DNA of 64,000 nt from Xylophilus sp. GW821-FHT01B05 (GTDB lineage: Bacteria > Pseudomonadota > Gammaproteobacteria > Burkholderiales > Burkholderiaceae_C), in NCBI GenBank assembly GCA_038961845.1, contig CP152408.1, positions 3,658,001-3,722,000 on the forward strand, written 5' to 3'. The position numbers were made by a program, and so were the translations under genes. Under the pieces are notes generated by a model, which was given only the letters and a program-made list of their open reading frames with translations, ran no database searches and had not been told where the DNA came from. Below, in pieces: positions 10,301 through 20,220 of the stretch. The first letter of the stretch is position 1; each line of letters starts with the position of its first letter.

Positions 10301-11624
10301 CTTGGTAGGCGACGCCTGGAAAACCGTGCTGGTAGGCGCCACAGGCGCCGGTGGCCAAGGCGTTTTTGCGCTGGACGTGTCAGACCCGGAAGCGTTTGAT
10401 GCCGACAAAGTGCTGTGGGAATTCACGGACAAGGACGACAAAGACCTGGGCAATGTCGTGGGACAGCCGCAGATCATGCGGTTCCGCACCACCCCATGGA
10501 AAGACAAGGCCACGTCCAAGCACTTCGCGGTATTTACCAGTGGCGTCAACAACTACGCCAATGACGGGAACTTCAGCGAAACCGGCGCTCCCGCCATCTT
10601 CATGCTGGACCTGAGCAAGGGCGCCAACACGCCGTGGGCCGAGGGGAAAAATTACTTCAAGTTCCCTCTGCCAATCGATGCAGCAGTGGCCAAGAATCGC
10701 GCCACGGGCGCGCTCAACTTCGAAGCCAAAGGCAATGCCGAGGGCGAAGTGCTGCAGCTCTACGCAGGCGATCTGCATGGCAACCTGTGGAAGCTCGACT
10801 TCACCAAGGCCGAAGGCACCAGCAAGTGGGACATGCTCATCTTGTCTGCATTCAAAGGCGGCTCCACGCTCAAGGCGGTTCCGCTATTCATTGCCAAAGA
10901 TGCAGGTGGCATCCCCCAGCCCATTTCCATGAAGCCCATTCTGATCTCGGCACCGTCCAGATCCACGGTGGTCATATTCGGCACGGGGAAGTACCTGGAG
11001 AGCTCAGACAACCAAGTGAATGCGAACACGCAGGTGCAGTCGGTGTATGCGCTATGGGATGACGACTACATGAAAGCCGACTCATCATCCGTCGGTGCAA
11101 GTGCCATCAGTGGCAGGGCACGGCTGCAGAAGTCAACGGTGAGTGCAAGCGGTGTGGTCTCGACACCAAGCTTTACGTATGGTCGCGCCAAGACCGATGC
11201 TGATGCAACCCAGCGATCTGGCTGGTACTTCGACTTCCCTCAGGCCGGCGAAAGGCAAATCAGTGCCGCCGATAACTCCGGCAGCAACCTTGCGTTGTCC
11301 AGTGTGATCCCGCCGGACGCCGCCACCGATGCCTGCGGTCAAGGCACAGGGGGCTACTACACCATCAATGTCGCCACGGGCAACGGCACATACAGGGCCT
11401 CGACCGTCGGGCTGCTGGGCCCGCCGACCTTCGTTGATGTAGGAGAGCCTACGATCGGCGAGCGTGACAGCACGGGGCGCGCGGTCAAGACCATCAAGCG
11501 GGCAGCAGTCGTCCCAGGCTCTGGCGGCACGATGGTGTCGGACGTCGTGACTGACTCCTACCTGATCGGCCGCCTGAGCTGGCGCCAGATCAACAACTAT
11601 TACGAACTGAAGAAATCGCCATGA
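7305..11624 (+). CDS. pilY1: PilC/PilY1-family pilus tip adhesin
   Basis: 1439 aa, preceded by AAGGA and 4 bp after pilX. A basic stretch and hydrophobic segment (about 10-28) suggest secretion. The C-terminal part from about 860 is the PilY1 beta-propeller: [10 protein letters not shown] near 944, then [20 protein letters not shown] and [14 protein letters not shown] candidate calcium loop of EF-hand type, D-V-N-E-N-G-R-D, starts at D677. PilY1 proteins sit at the pilus tip, hold back retraction in response to calcium and act as adhesins or mechanosensors. I recognise no von Willebrand A domain in the N-terminal half. The stop overlaps the pilE start. Confidence 0.92.
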   Translation: MQQIRRFSRLKVRPIIACALPALAAISFIALGDGAPPDIPLIDLSAEPLFAKGANDKPTLVLALSVEYPTVGAQYVDQPNANVDATYAPGTKYVGYFDTESCYQYVDDADASLRRFDRLGAATGRTCGGAGFSGNFMNWATSSAVDVLRLGLTGGDRVVDTATMTVLQRAVLPVTAGGFWNNNNFPSKQLKAALAAGAVPDALRRGATGALYSGDIFVANCLNRVHFGTAATGSCDKPGLNANLGTKPAANGDPTVAGSGFTSCANENATCNRPPGSTGKWLVAYGAAAGWITKEITGNSVACNNTAMGPDPAPGTGKSCYRRSDTSNWPPAVTGTWLSSDSFFYSRVQVCQTDTSGALQDPRASYCLRYPQGNYKPVGNMQKFSDRIRVAAFGYLMDDQNSRYGGVLRAPMKYVGPKSFDSSGNLISGSNAQIEWNENTGIFIANPDAQAEGKSGVINYLNQFGRTGDTFGRYKTLDPVGELYYESLRYLQGLPPTEQALVNMTGDMKQGFPVFPSSLPGSWTDPHAGGDSSRNYACLKNNILVIGDVNTHNDKSIPGNTRTTNSDFVRAANLSGNEPNFVAWTKVVGAFEAGTAVNYIDGSGKAQTTSNPNGSTGERATRSGLANIDTASTGASDAAYYMAGMAYWANTHDIRGTDWSEATKRRPGMRVSTYVLDVNENGRDSVKNTRRQTQFFLTAKYGGFKDASGKGNPYLNKAGVLDNTNWEKPDDPGEAKSYFLSSNAEAVLQALDNIFVSIAAEGSSIAGGVVSTSRITPDATGYTYRARFDPADWSGDVLALPLTSNTTDIVSVGDTASAAWRAGALLNNKAPADRKIYVGMSSPESATLATPFKWDAIETSLKNALDKPTPALGSDGRGELRLNYLRGDRSQESGGVFRKRGSVLGDIVNSALVYSGAPTRSIYDASYADFYKSKLSRSKALFVGANDGMLHAFSAATGEELFAYIPSWVGSRLSYLTNVNYNTSGHQSYVDGSSDVREALVGDAWKTVLVGATGAGGQGVFALDVSDPEAFDADKVLWEFTDKDDKDLGNVVGQPQIMRFRTTPWKDKATSKHFAVFTSGVNNYANDGNFSETGAPAIFMLDLSKGANTPWAEGKNYFKFPLPIDAAVAKNRATGALNFEAKGNAEGEVLQLYAGDLHGNLWKLDFTKAEGTSKWDMLILSAFKGGSTLKAVPLFIAKDAGGIPQPISMKPILISAPSRSTVVIFGTGKYLESSDNQVNANTQVQSVYALWDDDYMKADSSSVGASAISGRARLQKSTVSASGVVSTPSFTYGRAKTDADATQRSGWYFDFPQAGERQISAADNSGSNLALSSVIPPDAATDACGQGTGGYYTINVATGNGTYRASTVGLLGPPTFVDVGEPTIGERDSTGRAVKTIKRAAVVPGSGGTMVSDVVTDSYLIGRLSWRQINNYYELKKSP

Positions 11625-12061
11625 AGAAAGCAAGCTCTGGGTTCACCTTGATCGAAGTCATGATCGTCGTGGCCATCATCGGCATTCTTGCGGCGATCGC
11701 CTATCCGTCCTACAAGGACTCCATACTGAAGGGCCGGCGCGCGGAGGGCCGGGCCGCCTTGCAAGAGCTGCTTCAGCAACAAGAGCGCTACATGACCCAG
11801 AACGGGCGCTACCTGTCCTTTGCGAAGAACGCCAGCGACACCCCGTTCAAGGTGTTCTCCGGTGGCCAGTCAGGCGATGCAAAGTACCAACTGCGCGCAG
11901 AGGCGTGCACAGACGGCGGAGATCTTCGCGACTGCGTCAAGCTATGGGCCGAGCCGGCCCTAAGCGATGCCGCTGCCGGCAAGCTCTGGTTGCAAAGCAC
12001 CGGGGTCAAGGGCTGTGATGGGACAGCCAAGGATAGTCAACCCGCCTTGTGCTGGCCATGA
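11621..12061 (+). CDS. pilE: Type IV pilin PilE (minor pilin)
   Basis: 146 aa, starting within the pilY1 stop (ATGA). A very short leader with cleavage at G7|F8 and Glu at +5 ([19 protein letters not shown]), then a helix running into [20 protein letters not shown] and an alpha-beta globular part. Two cysteines near the C-terminus (GCDG and ALCW) could form the D-region disulphide. Its place in a minor-pilin operon argues for a PilE-like minor subunit rather than the major pilin. Confidence 0.88.
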   Translation: MKKASSGFTLIEVMIVVAIIGILAAIAYPSYKDSILKGRRAEGRAALQELLQQQERYMTQNGRYLSFAKNASDTPFKVFSGGQSGDAKYQLRAEACTDGGDLRDCVKLWAEPALSDAAAGKLWLQSTGVKGCDGTAKDSQPALCWP

Positions 12062-12642
12062 CACGCCGACTCGCGCCCGCCCACCACGGCTTCACCCTGA
12101 TCGAGCTGATGGTGACCATCGCCATTGCAGTGATCTTGATGCTGGTCAGCATTCCGAGTTTTCTCAGCTTCAAACGCAACTCTGAGCTGACCTCTGCCGC
12201 CAACGCGCTCTTGGCCGGCATGAACACAGCCCGGTCAGAAGCCATGAAGCGCAACCTGAATGCCCTGGTGGTTCCGTTGGACGGGAGTAGCTGGGAGAGC
12301 GGCTGGAGGGTGTTCGTGGATACGGACCGCGACAACAGCTTCAGCGACGACGACATTCTTGTGGCAACGCGGGGTGCACTGCCTTCCTACTTTTCTCTCC
12401 AAGGTGTCGGTGTAGCCAGTGGCGCCAACCCTTATGTGCTTTTCAACGGATCAGGCTATGCCCGCGAGAAGGCAGGCGGACTCGGTGGGGTTACGCTGAA
12501 CTTAACGCGCAATGACATCACGGATGCCTCCGAGCTTCTCAACCAAACCCGACGTATCAAGGTTGCCGTCACAGGCCGCGTGCGTGTTTGCAAGCCGGTC
12601 AAAAGCACTGACGCCAATTGCACGGATACCAAGGAAAACTGA
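12058..12642 (+). CDS. fimT: GspH/FimT-family pseudopilin
   Basis: 194 aa from ATG 12058, overlapping the pilE stop by 4 bp; an in-frame GTG at 12049 is less likely. Prepilin signal with cleavage at G11|F12 and Glu at +5 ([19 protein letters not shown]). The body has [18 protein letters not shown] and a GWRVFVD strand, the GspH/FimT fold. FimT-like proteins act in pilus biogenesis and, in some bacteria, bind DNA for uptake. Last gene of the six-gene operon. Confidence 0.88.
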   Translation: MTRRLAPAHHGFTLIELMVTIAIAVILMLVSIPSFLSFKRNSELTSAANALLAGMNTARSEAMKRNLNALVVPLDGSSWESGWRVFVDTDRDNSFSDDDILVATRGALPSYFSLQGVGVASGANPYVLFNGSGYAREKAGGLGGVTLNLTRNDITDASELLNQTRRIKVAVTGRVRVCKPVKSTDANCTDTKEN

Positions 12643-12661
12643 CGCCTGCCGCAAGCGGCCC

Positions 12662-13135
12662 TCACACGGCCCCTACAAACACCCCATCGTCATGGGCCTC
12701 GGAGAAAGTCCCCCAGTCTGCCTCGGCCTCTGCCTCCACCTCGGCCGCGCAGTGCCGGGTGATACCGATCAGCTTGGCGCGCCATTTCTGGCGGGCGCCG
12801 AAGTCGATCAGCTCGTCGGCTATGGCTGAGCCGCTGCGGCCGCTGCTGCGCAGTTGGCCCCAGGCCAGGCACTGGCCGATCACGGTCACCACGTTCTTCA
12901 GGCGCGCCGCCGGATGGCAGGTGTAGGCGCAGCAGCGGGGATGAGGGCGTTGCCTACCTCAGGTCGAGCAAGTAGCTGGTGCCGAGCGAGCCTTTGCCGC
13001 GCGCAGGCCATATCGCCGGCGAGGGCCTGGCGCAAGTCGGCCTTTGTAGCCGCGTGCAGACCGATGCCGAAGGCCCCCCGAGGTTTATGCGACTGCGCTG
13101 GCGGATACCTTCCGCGTCCAGGTCCCGGGCCCTGC
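12662..13135 (-). pseudogene. Decayed C-terminal remnant, possibly of a DUF2252-type protein
   Basis: Protein-like stretches occur on the minus strand in three different frames in consecutive order: GAFGIG...ATKADLRQALAGD (about 13080-13005), RGKGSLGTSYLLDLR ending in a stop (about 13000-12954), and AWGQLRSSGRSGSAIADELI through EADWGTFSEAHDDG (12892-12662). From memory the order and motifs fit the end of a DUF2252 protein. The frame breaks and the missing N-terminus mark it as dead. No other gene is visible between fimT and the aldehyde dehydrogenase. Confidence 0.45.
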
Positions 13136-13147
13136 ACAATGCAGCGC

Positions 13148-14581
13148 ATGCAATACCACTTCATCGCCAACGCCGCCCTGCCCTCGTCCTCCGGCCGCAC
13201 GCTGCCGGTTATTGATCCGTCCGACGGCCAGCCCTTTGATGAGATCCAGCGCGGCGACGCGCAGGACATCGACAGCGCGGTACAGGCCGCGCGCCAGTGC
13301 TATGACGCGGTCTGGAGCCGCATCTCTGCTGCCGAACGCGGCCGCTTGCTGATGGCGCTGGCCGAGGCGGTTGCCGCCCATGCCGACGAGCTCACCGCCA
13401 TCGAGCAGCGCGACTGTGGCAAGCCCACGCGCCAGGCCCGCGCCGACGCGCAGGCACTGGCCCGCTACTTCGAGTTCTACGCCGGCGCCTGCGACAAGCT
13501 GCATGGCGAGACCCTGCCCTACCAGAACGGCTACAGCGTCTTCACCTGGCGCGAGCCGCACGGCGTGACCGGCCACGTGATCCCCTGGAACTACCCGATG
13601 CAGATCTTCGGCCGCAGCGTCGGCGGCGCACTGGCGGCGGGCAATGTGTGCGTGGTCAAGCCTTCGGAAGACGCCTGCCTGTCGCTGATCCGTGTGGCGC
13701 AACTGGCGGCTGAGGTCGGCTTCCCGGCCGGTGCGATCAACATCGTCACCGGCTACGGCCATGAGGTGGGCGACGCGCTGGCGCGGCACGAGGGCATAGA
13801 CCACATCAGCTTCACCGGCAGCCCCAAAGTGGGCACGCTGATACAGCAGGTCGCCGCCGAGCGCCACTGCCCGGTGACGTTGGAGCTGGGCGGCAAGAGC
13901 CCGCAGATCGTCTTTGCCGACGCCGACCTGGACGCGGCCATCCCGACACTGGTCAACGCCATCGTGCAGAACGCCGGGCAGACCTGCTCGGCCGGCTCGC
14001 GCCTGCTGGTGGAGCAATCCATCTACGAACCCCTGCTGGAGCGCCTGGGCAAGGCCTTCGAGGCGCTGCGCGTGGGCCCGGCGGCGATGGACCTGGACGT
14101 TGGCCCGCTGATCCGCCAGACGCAGCAGCAGCGGGTCTGGGATTTTTTGTCTGACGCGCAAGTGGCCGGCATCCCCATGGTGGCGCAAGGCACGGTCGTG
14201 GACGAGGCGCCAGAGACCGGCTACTACCAAGCCCCTACCCTGCTGCGCGACGTGCCGCCCAACCACCGCCTGGCGCAGGAAGAAGTCTTTGGCCCGGTGC
14301 TGGCCGCCATGTCCTTCCGCGACGAGGACCATGCCGTGCAGCTCGCCAACGGCACGGCCTTTGGCCTGGTGGCAGGCGTCTGGACGCGCGACGGCGCGCG
14401 CCAGTTCCGCATGGCCAAGCGCATCAAGAGCGGCCAGGTCTTCATCAACAACTACGGCGCCGGCGGCGGCGTGGAGCTGCCTTTTGGCGGCGTGAAGTCG
14501 TCCGGCTATGGCCGTGAAAAAGGCTTTGAGGCGCTGTACGGCTTTACCGCCCTGAAGACCGTGGCCATCCGCCACGGCTAA
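13148..14581 (+). CDS. NAD(P)-dependent aldehyde dehydrogenase
   Basis: 477 aa from ATG 13148; ATG 13139 would add three residues, and neither has a strong ribosome site. Standard ALDH fold: VIPWNYPMQIFGRSVGGALA and the Rossmann segment with KPSED for cofactor, ISFTGSPKVG, catalytic Glu in LELGGKSPQIV and nucleophilic Cys in QNAGQTCSAGSR, then EEVFGPVLA and the C-terminal FGGVKSSGYGREKG. It oxidises an aldehyde to its acid. The subfamily resembles betaine or aminobutyraldehyde dehydrogenases, but the substrate cannot be fixed. It stands alone and ends at a terminator. Confidence 0.9.
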   Translation: MQYHFIANAALPSSSGRTLPVIDPSDGQPFDEIQRGDAQDIDSAVQAARQCYDAVWSRISAAERGRLLMALAEAVAAHADELTAIEQRDCGKPTRQARADAQALARYFEFYAGACDKLHGETLPYQNGYSVFTWREPHGVTGHVIPWNYPMQIFGRSVGGALAAGNVCVVKPSEDACLSLIRVAQLAAEVGFPAGAINIVTGYGHEVGDALARHEGIDHISFTGSPKVGTLIQQVAAERHCPVTLELGGKSPQIVFADADLDAAIPTLVNAIVQNAGQTCSAGSRLLVEQSIYEPLLERLGKAFEALRVGPAAMDLDVGPLIRQTQQQRVWDFLSDAQVAGIPMVAQGTVVDEAPETGYYQAPTLLRDVPPNHRLAQEEVFGPVLAAMSFRDEDHAVQLANGTAFGLVAGVWTRDGARQFRMAKRIKSGQVFINNYGAGGGVELPFGGVKSSGYGREKGFEALYGFTALKTVAIRHG

Positions 14582-14585
14582 AAAC

Positions 14586-14611
14586 AAAAGCCGCCTGAGA
14601 AGGCGGCTTTT
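14586..14611. terminator. Bidirectional intrinsic terminator
   Basis: Stem AAAAGCCGCCT / AGGCGGCTTTT with loop GAGA. It lies directly after the aldehyde dehydrogenase stop and before the convergent ZIP transporter stop, with T-runs for both strands. Confidence 0.85.
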
Positions 14612-14629
14612 GCATTCAGCGCCAAGGCA

Positions 14630-15514
14630 TCAGCCCAGCGCAGTATCCAGCAGCATCATCAGCACAAAGCCGACCATCAGCCCGCCCGTCGCCCAGGCCT
14701 CGTGGCCCTTACGATGGGATTCGGGAATGATCTCGTGGCTGATCACGAACAGCATGGCGCCGGCCGCAAAGCCCAGGCCCCAGGGCAGCAGGCCGGTGGA
14801 GTATTCGATGATGGCCGCACCCAGCACCGCGCCCACGGGCTCGACCAGGCCAGAGGCCATGCCCAGCCCGACGGAAAGCTTGCGGCTATAGCCCGCGGCC
14901 AGCAGGGCCACGGCCACCACCAGTCCCTCGGGCACATCCTGAATGGCTATGCCGGTGGCCAGCGCACTGGCACGCATGGGATCGTTGCCGGCAAAGCCGA
15001 CACCGATCGCCAGGCCTTCCGGCAAGTTGTGCAAGGCAATGGCAAAGACGAACAGCCAGGTGCGGCGCAGCGTGCGCGTGCTCTGGCCTTCAACGCCCTT
15101 GATGAAGTGTTCGTGTGGCACCAGCCGCTCCATCAGCAAGAGCATGGCGCCGCCGATCAGGATCGAAGTGCCAATCACGCCGCCCGCGCCCCAGGGGCCG
15201 TAGCCCGACACCTTGGCCGCATCGATGCCCGGGATGATCAGCGAAAACGCACAGGCCGCCAGCATCACACCCGCGCCAAAGCCGAACAAGGTGTCTTGCG
15301 TGCGGTCTGACAGGCGCTGCGAGAACAGCACCGGCAAGGTGCCCAGCGCTGTCGCCAGCGCGGCCACCATGCCGCCCACGAAGGCATCGGTTATGACCTG
15401 GCTGGCCGCAATGAACTGCCAGGCCTGCACGGCCAGCACCAGCAGGGCGGCAACAAGAAGGACCAATCCAGGCAGCTTGCTCAGCGACTGCACCCGGGAA
15501 CGGGATGACGGCAT
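14630..15514 (-). CDS. ZIP-family divalent metal transporter
   Basis: 294 aa integral membrane protein with about eight hydrophobic segments. The ZIP metal-binding helices carry FAIALHNLPEGLAIGVGF and IAIQDVPEGLVVAVALL, with His/Asn/Pro/Glu ligands for zinc or a similar metal; the loop before them is polar (ERLVPHEHFIKGVEGQ). It probably moves zinc, iron or manganese into the cytoplasm. The next gene upstream on the same strand is a superoxide dismutase, a possible user of the metal, though a shared transcript is not proven. Confidence 0.9.
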   Translation of the reverse strand: MPSSRSRVQSLSKLPGLVLLVAALLVLAVQAWQFIAASQVITDAFVGGMVAALATALGTLPVLFSQRLSDRTQDTLFGFGAGVMLAACAFSLIIPGIDAAKVSGYGPWGAGGVIGTSILIGGAMLLLMERLVPHEHFIKGVEGQSTRTLRRTWLFVFAIALHNLPEGLAIGVGFAGNDPMRASALATGIAIQDVPEGLVVAVALLAAGYSRKLSVGLGMASGLVEPVGAVLGAAIIEYSTGLLPWGLGFAAGAMLFVISHEIIPESHRKGHEAWATGGLMVGFVLMMLLDTALG

Positions 15515-15562
15515 GAATGTCTCCGAAAACGCGATTACGGCAGCGAGACAGACCGGTGGGGA

Positions 15563-16186
15563 TCAGCCCTTTGCTGCGGCGTAGCGTCGAGCCACTTCGG
15601 GCCAGTTCACCACGTTGAAGAAAGCAGCAATGTACTCGGGACGGCGGTTCTGGTACTTCAGGTAGTACGCGTGTTCCCACACGTCCAGGCCCAGGATCGC
15701 GGTGTTGCCAGAACCCACGCCTTGCACCAGCGGGCTGTCCTGGTTGGCGCTGCTTTCCACAGCCAGCTTGCCGTTCTTGCCCACGCTGAGCCAGGCCCAG
15801 CCGCTGCCGAAACGGCTGATGGCGGCCTTGGTGAAGGCTTCCTTGAAGGCGTCGAAGCCGCCCAGGTCGCTGTCAATGGCCTTGGCCAGGTCACCTTCGG
15901 GCTTGGCGCCGGTGGCGGGTGCCATCACGGTCCAGAACAGGCTGTGGTTGTAATGGCCTCCGGCGTTGTTGCGCACCGCATTGCGGATGCCTTCTGGCAG
16001 CGACTCCAGGGATGCCAGCAGTTCTTCAACCGGCTTGCCGTCGTAGGGGGTGTCCTTGACCGCAGCGATCAGGTTGTTGATGTAGGCCTGGTGGTGCTTG
16101 GAGTAGTGGATCTCCATCGTCTGCGCATCAACATGCGGCTCCAGTGCATCGTAGGCATAGGGAAGGGTGGGAAGCGTATAGGCCAT
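15563..16186 (-). CDS. Superoxide dismutase, Fe/Mn family (manganese-type residues)
   Basis: 207 aa from ATG 16186 with GGAG at good spacing; longer frames upstream look non-coding. It converts superoxide to hydrogen peroxide and oxygen. Metal ligands are His27, His81, Asp168 (LDVWEHAYY) and His172. The discriminating second-shell positions are Gly77 in [13 protein letters not shown] and Gln149 in SANQDSPL, the pattern of manganese enzymes, although many betaproteobacterial copies are annotated as iron SodB. No signal peptide, hence cytoplasmic. Confidence 0.93.
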   Translation of the reverse strand: MAYTLPTLPYAYDALEPHVDAQTMEIHYSKHHQAYINNLIAAVKDTPYDGKPVEELLASLESLPEGIRNAVRNNAGGHYNHSLFWTVMAPATGAKPEGDLAKAIDSDLGGFDAFKEAFTKAAISRFGSGWAWLSVGKNGKLAVESSANQDSPLVQGVGSGNTAILGLDVWEHAYYLKYQNRRPEYIAAFFNVVNWPEVARRYAAAKG

Positions 16187-16404
16187 CGAAAACTCCATAT
16201 GGATGAGTGGGGAAGGGTTGTCACCCGCGGCACGGCAGATGGGTTCTCCATACCGCGAACCTTCGACTTTTAACATGCTTTTGAAGTCCTTTCTGGAGGC
16301 TGGACTCGCAAACTGCGGCCCGGTGCCCGCTCGCATCCGCCGCCGGTGCGGGGTCAATGCAGCGGCTGTAACAGCCTGCGCCCCGCTCCCTGCACAATTG
16401 GGAT

Positions 16405-17541
16405 ATGTCCACCGCTACCGTGCATGCCGTTGCCTTACAGGACCTGCGCCCCGGCCGCGCAGGCCTGCTGCCGCGTGGCACGCCCGGCACGCTGCTGCAA
16501 GACCAGCTCGGCCGCCCGCTGCGTGACCTGCGCATCAGCGTGACCGACCGCTGCAACTTCCGCTGCAGCTACTGCATGCCCAAGGAAGTCTTTGGCAAGG
16601 ACTACCCCTACCTGCCGCATGCGGCGCTGCTGAGCTTCGAAGAGGTCACCCGGCTGGCGCGGCTGTTCGTGGCGCAGGGCGTGCACAAGATCCGCCTCAC
16701 CGGCGGCGAGCCGTTGCTGCGCAAGGACCTGGAACGGCTGGTAGGGCAACTCGCCGCGCTGCGCACGCCCGATGGCTTGCCGGCCGACCTCACGCTCACC
16801 ACCAATGGCTCGCTGCTGGCGCGCAAGGCGCGTGCGCTGCGCGACGCCGGCCTGCAGCGGGTCACGGTCAGCCTCGACGGGCTGGACGACGCGGTGTTCC
16901 GCCGCATGAACGACGCAGACTTCCCTGTGGCCGACGTACTGCACGGCATAGACGCCGCGCTGGCCGCCGGCCTGGGCCCGGTAAAGGTCAACATGGTGGT
17001 CAAGCGCGGCACCAACGAGCAAGAGATCCTGCCGATGGCGCGGCATTTTCGTGGCACCGGCGTGGTGTTGCGCTTTATCGAATACATGGACGTAGGCGCC
17101 ACCAACGGCTGGCGGCTGGATGAGGTGCTGCCCTCGGCCGAGCTGATCAACCGACTGCGTGCCGAGCTGCCGCTAGTGCCCCTGCAAGCGACCCAGCCCG
17201 GCGAAACCGCCCAGCGTTGGGGCTATGCCGACGCCCATGGCCACCACGCGCCAGAGCTGGGCGAGATCGGCGTCATCAGCAGCGTGACGCAGGCTTTCTG
17301 CCACGACTGCAACCGCGCCCGGCTCTCTACCGAAGGCAAGCTCTACCTGTGCCTGTTCGCCAGCCAGGGCCATGACCTGCGGGCCTTGCTGCGCGGCGGC
17401 GCGGCAGACGCCGACATTGCTGCCGCCATCGCCGGCATCTGGCAGGGCCGCGGCGACCGCTACTCCGAGTTGCGCGCAGCCCAAGCGCCCGACACTGCCG
17501 CCGCCGGCCGGCGGGTCGAGATGAGCTACATCGGCGGCTAG
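16405..17541 (+). CDS. moaA: GTP 3',8-cyclase MoaA
   Basis: 378 aa radical SAM enzyme for the first step of molybdenum cofactor synthesis, GTP to cyclic pyranopterin precursor with MoaC. The N-terminal [4Fe-4S] cluster uses C50, C54 and C57 (CNFRCSYC); the second cluster uses C299, C302 and C316 ([18 protein letters not shown]). The SAM-binding motif [11 protein letters not shown] is present, and the C-terminus ends in the family's double glycine. mobA follows 2 bp after the stop, so the two are surely co-transcribed. Confidence 0.96.
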   Translation: MSTATVHAVALQDLRPGRAGLLPRGTPGTLLQDQLGRPLRDLRISVTDRCNFRCSYCMPKEVFGKDYPYLPHAALLSFEEVTRLARLFVAQGVHKIRLTGGEPLLRKDLERLVGQLAALRTPDGLPADLTLTTNGSLLARKARALRDAGLQRVTVSLDGLDDAVFRRMNDADFPVADVLHGIDAALAAGLGPVKVNMVVKRGTNEQEILPMARHFRGTGVVLRFIEYMDVGATNGWRLDEVLPSAELINRLRAELPLVPLQATQPGETAQRWGYADAHGHHAPELGEIGVISSVTQAFCHDCNRARLSTEGKLYLCLFASQGHDLRALLRGGAADADIAAAIAGIWQGRGDRYSELRAAQAPDTAAAGRRVEMSYIGG

Positions 17542-17543
17542 CC

Positions 17544-18158
17544 ATGGCCGCCATTGCCTTGGCAGATATCACCGGCCTGGTGCTTGCCGGTGGCCGCGGC
17601 AGCCGCATGGGCGGCATGGACAAGGGCTTGCAGCCCTTTCGCGGCCAGCCGCTGGCCCTGCATGCGCTGCAGCGCCTGGCACCACAAACCCGGCAGTTGC
17701 TGGTCAACGCCAATCGGCACGCGGCCGATTACGCCACCTGGGGCTACCCGGTGGTGGCCGACGCGGCGCCAGACTTTGCCGGGCCGCTGGCCGGCATGCT
17801 CGCCGGATTGCAGCACTGCCGCACCGGCTGGCTGGTCACGGTGCCCTGCGACAGCCCGCTGTTTCCGCTGGATCTGGTGGCCCGCTTGGCCGCCGCCGCG
17901 CCGCACGGCATGGCCGTGGTCGCAGCCCGCGCCGACGCCACCGCAACGCCACGCCTGCAACCGGTGTTCTGCCTGATGGCCGCCCGGCTGGCGCCGGCAC
18001 TGGCGGACTACCTGGCCCGGGGCGGCCGCAAGGTCGGGGAATGGGCCGCGCAGCAAGAAGCCGTGCGGGTGCCCTTTGGGCCGCCGCAAGACGCCCCACT
18101 GGCGTTTGCCAACGCCAACACGCTGGAAGAGCTGGCCGCGCTGGAAGCGGCTAGTTAA
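17544..18158 (+). CDS. mobA: Molybdenum cofactor guanylyltransferase MobA
   Basis: 204 aa. It attaches GMP to molybdopterin to make the MGD cofactor of DMSO-reductase-family enzymes. The nucleotide-binding loop [16 protein letters not shown] lies at about 13-28; [12 protein letters not shown] carries the metal-binding Asp. Forms a two-gene operon with moaA. Its TAA stop overlaps the rnhA stop on the other strand by 2 bp. Confidence 0.95.
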   Translation: MAAIALADITGLVLAGGRGSRMGGMDKGLQPFRGQPLALHALQRLAPQTRQLLVNANRHAADYATWGYPVVADAAPDFAGPLAGMLAGLQHCRTGWLVTVPCDSPLFPLDLVARLAAAAPHGMAVVAARADATATPRLQPVFCLMAARLAPALADYLARGGRKVGEWAAQQEAVRVPFGPPQDAPLAFANANTLEELAALEAAS

Positions 18159-18631
18159 TCCGCCTGCGGCGCAGCAGGCGCCGGGATGCGGCCCAGCGCC
18201 ACGTCTACCCCCAGGTTGGCCAGCGCGTCGGCCCGCTCATTGCCCGGGTCACCGTTGTGGCCGCGTACCCAGCGCCATTCGATCTTGTGGCCCGAGGTCT
18301 GCACCAGCGCATCAATGCGCTGCCACAAATCGACGTTCTTCACCGGCTCCTTGCTGGCAGTGCGCCAGCCGCGCGCCTTCCAGCCATGGATCCATTCGGT
18401 GATGCCCTTGAGCACGTACTGGCTGTCGATGTAGAGCGTGACATCGCAGGGCCGCTTGAGGGCGGCCAAGGCCTCAACCACCGCCGTCATCTCCATGCGG
18501 TTGTTGGTGGTGGAGCGCTCACCCCCAAAAAGCTCCCGCTCGGTCATGCCCGACTTCAGCAGCGCGCCCCAGCCGCCAGGACCAGGATTGCCCTTGCAGG
18601 CGCCGTCGGTGTAGATATCAACGTGATTCAA
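18155..18631 (-). CDS. rnhA: Ribonuclease HI
   Basis: 158 aa if translation begins at TTG 18631, which fits the family N-terminus ([19 protein letters not shown]). It removes RNA from RNA-DNA hybrids. Catalytic residues are visible: D9, E47 ([11 protein letters not shown]), D69 (YIDSQYVL) and the late Asp of NERADALAN. There is no good ribosome site before the TTG. The order rnhA, methyltransferase, gloB, mltD matches enterobacteria, where yafS holds the methyltransferase place. Confidence 0.93.
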   Translation of the reverse strand: MNHVDIYTDGACKGNPGPGGWGALLKSGMTERELFGGERSTTNNRMEMTAVVEALAALKRPCDVTLYIDSQYVLKGITEWIHGWKARGWRTASKEPVKNVDLWQRIDALVQTSGHKIEWRWVRGHNGDPGNERADALANLGVDVALGRIPAPAAPQAD

Positions 18632-18656
18632 AAGGGAAGACTTTCGCAAAGATGTG

Positions 18657-19448
18657 TCAAAAACGGGGTGGTGGCGGCGCCATGGGACCACGGCTTGCAA
18701 CCGACGCGGGGGTGGCAGCGGTGCGCGCGGGCACGGTCTTCCAGCCGGGGTCCATCAGGCGCATGCCATGCACGCGCTTGACCGCGACGACGAAGTACGC
18801 GGCACCAAAGATCGGCCACCAGCGGTCGCCCAACTGGTCCATCCAGGCGTAGCGGTCCAGCCAGCGCTGGCTGCGCACCGCCGGGCGCCAGCAGCCGAAC
18901 TGTACCGACTCCACCTCGAAGGACAGCAGCCGCAGCCAGTCGCGCAAGCGCCAGTAGCCAATGAAATCCACCGCATCCGGCAGGTAGCGGCGGCCAAAGC
19001 CCAGGCGCTGGGCCAGCAGCGCGCGGCGCTGCTTCAGGCCCCAGAAGCTGACCGGGTTGAGCCCGCAGATGACTACGCGCCCCTCCGGCACCAGCACCCG
19101 CTCGACCTCGCGCAGCGTGGCATGCGGGTCAGCGCTGGTCTCCAACGCATGCGGTAGCAACAGCAGATCCAGGCTGGCTGCGGCAAAAGGCAAGGCGGTG
19201 GAATCCGCCACCAGGGCGGCCTGCACCGGGGCGCCCGCAGGCCCGGCTTCACAGTTGGTGCCCAGTTGCCAGTGGTGCGGCATGCGGTTGGCCCGCAGGC
19301 CGTCGAGCAACGGCAAACCCAGTTGTACCCCGTGGTAGCCAAACAGGTCAGCTACCGCCTGATCGAAGCATTCTTGCTCCCATTGCAGCAAGTAACGTCC
19401 CGGAGGGGTGTCAAACCAGGGGTGCAAACCTATAATTTCGTCGCTCAT
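18657..19448 (-). CDS. Class I SAM-dependent methyltransferase, YafS-like
   Basis: 263 aa from ATG 19448. N-terminal [20 protein letters not shown], a middle region with [20 protein letters not shown] and [20 protein letters not shown] (methyltransferase motifs II-IV), and a basic Pro/Ala-rich tail. The classic motif I glycine loop is weak. The methyl acceptor is unknown. The start codon overlaps the divergent gloB start by two bases, so the two promoters must lie inside each other's genes or the true start is slightly downstream. Confidence 0.8.
   Translation of the reverse strand: MSDEIIGLHPWFDTPPGRYLLQWEQECFDQAVADLFGYHGVQLGLPLLDGLRANRMPHHWQLGTNCEAGPAGAPVQAALVADSTALPFAAASLDLLLLPHALETSADPHATLREVERVLVPEGRVVICGLNPVSFWGLKQRRALLAQRLGFGRRYLPDAVDFIGYWRLRDWLRLLSFEVESVQFGCWRPAVRSQRWLDRYAWMDQLGDRWWPIFGAAYFVVAVKRVHGMRLMDPGWKTVPARTAATPASVASRGPMAPPPPRF
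19409..19436 (+). promoter_or_regulatory. Candidate promoter for gloB
   Basis: A perfect TATAAT (19431-19436) with a weak -35 (TGTCAA, 19409-19414) 16 bp upstream. Transcription would begin at about 19443, only 3-4 nt before the gloB ATG, implying a nearly leaderless message. The site lies inside the divergent methyltransferase gene. Confidence 0.5.
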
Positions 19449-20220
19449 GACCTTGGAACCGCTGCCCGCCTTTTCCGACAACTACATCTGGATGCTGCAC
19501 GAAAGGCAGCGGGCCGTGGTGGTCGACCCAGGCGAAGCCGGGCCGGTGTTCGAGGCACTGCAGGCCCAGGGCCTGCAACTCGACGCGATTCTAGTCACCC
19601 ACCACCACCATGATCACACCGGCGGCGTCGCTGCACTGCGCGAAGCCACTGGCGCCCGGGTCTATGGCCCCGCCCACGAGGCCGTACCCGAGCCGGCCGT
19701 GCGCCTGTCGCAGGGCAGCACGGCAGAGGCCCTGGGCTTGCGCTTTGACGTCATCGATGTGCCCGGCCATACCGCCGGGCACATTGCCTTTTGGTGTGCC
19801 GATGCAGGCGGTGCGCCTGTGCTGTTCTGCGGCGACACGCTTTTCTCCGCTGGCTGCGGCCGCCTGTTTGAAGGCACCCCGGCGCAGATGCTGGCCTCAC
19901 TCGACGCGCTGGCCGCGCTGCCGGGCGATACGCGCGTGTGCTGCGGCCATGAGTACACCTTGTCCAACCTGGCCTTTGCCCTTGCCGTAGAACCCGGCAA
20001 TGCGGCGCTGGCCGACTACGCCGCAAGCTGCCAAAGCCTGCGTGCCGAAGGGCGGCCCACGCTGCCCTCCACCATCGCGCTCGAGCGCGAGGTCAATCCC
20101 TTTCTCAGAAGCCGCACCAACGCCGTCGCCCAGGCCGCGCGTCGCCATGCGCCTTCTGCCCCCCACGACGAGGCCGGCATCTTTGCCGTCCTGCGTCAAT
20201 GGAAGAACGAATTCCGATGA
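19447..20220 (+). CDS. gloB: Hydroxyacylglutathione hydrolase (glyoxalase II)
   Basis: 257 aa from ATG 19447. It hydrolyses S-lactoylglutathione to lactate and glutathione in methylglyoxal detoxification. A metallo-beta-lactamase fold with the binuclear metal motif THHHHDHTGG (51-60), then DVPGHTAGHIAF, CGDTLFSAGCGRLFEG and the glutathione-site CGHEYTLSNL; the C-terminal helical domain ends in EVNPFLRSR. It overlaps mltD by 4 bp (ATGA). Confidence 0.96.
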   Translation: MTLEPLPAFSDNYIWMLHERQRAVVVDPGEAGPVFEALQAQGLQLDAILVTHHHHDHTGGVAALREATGARVYGPAHEAVPEPAVRLSQGSTAEALGLRFDVIDVPGHTAGHIAFWCADAGGAPVLFCGDTLFSAGCGRLFEGTPAQMLASLDALAALPGDTRVCCGHEYTLSNLAFALAVEPGNAALADYAASCQSLRAEGRPTLPSTIALEREVNPFLRSRTNAVAQAARRHAPSAPHDEAGIFAVLRQWKNEFR

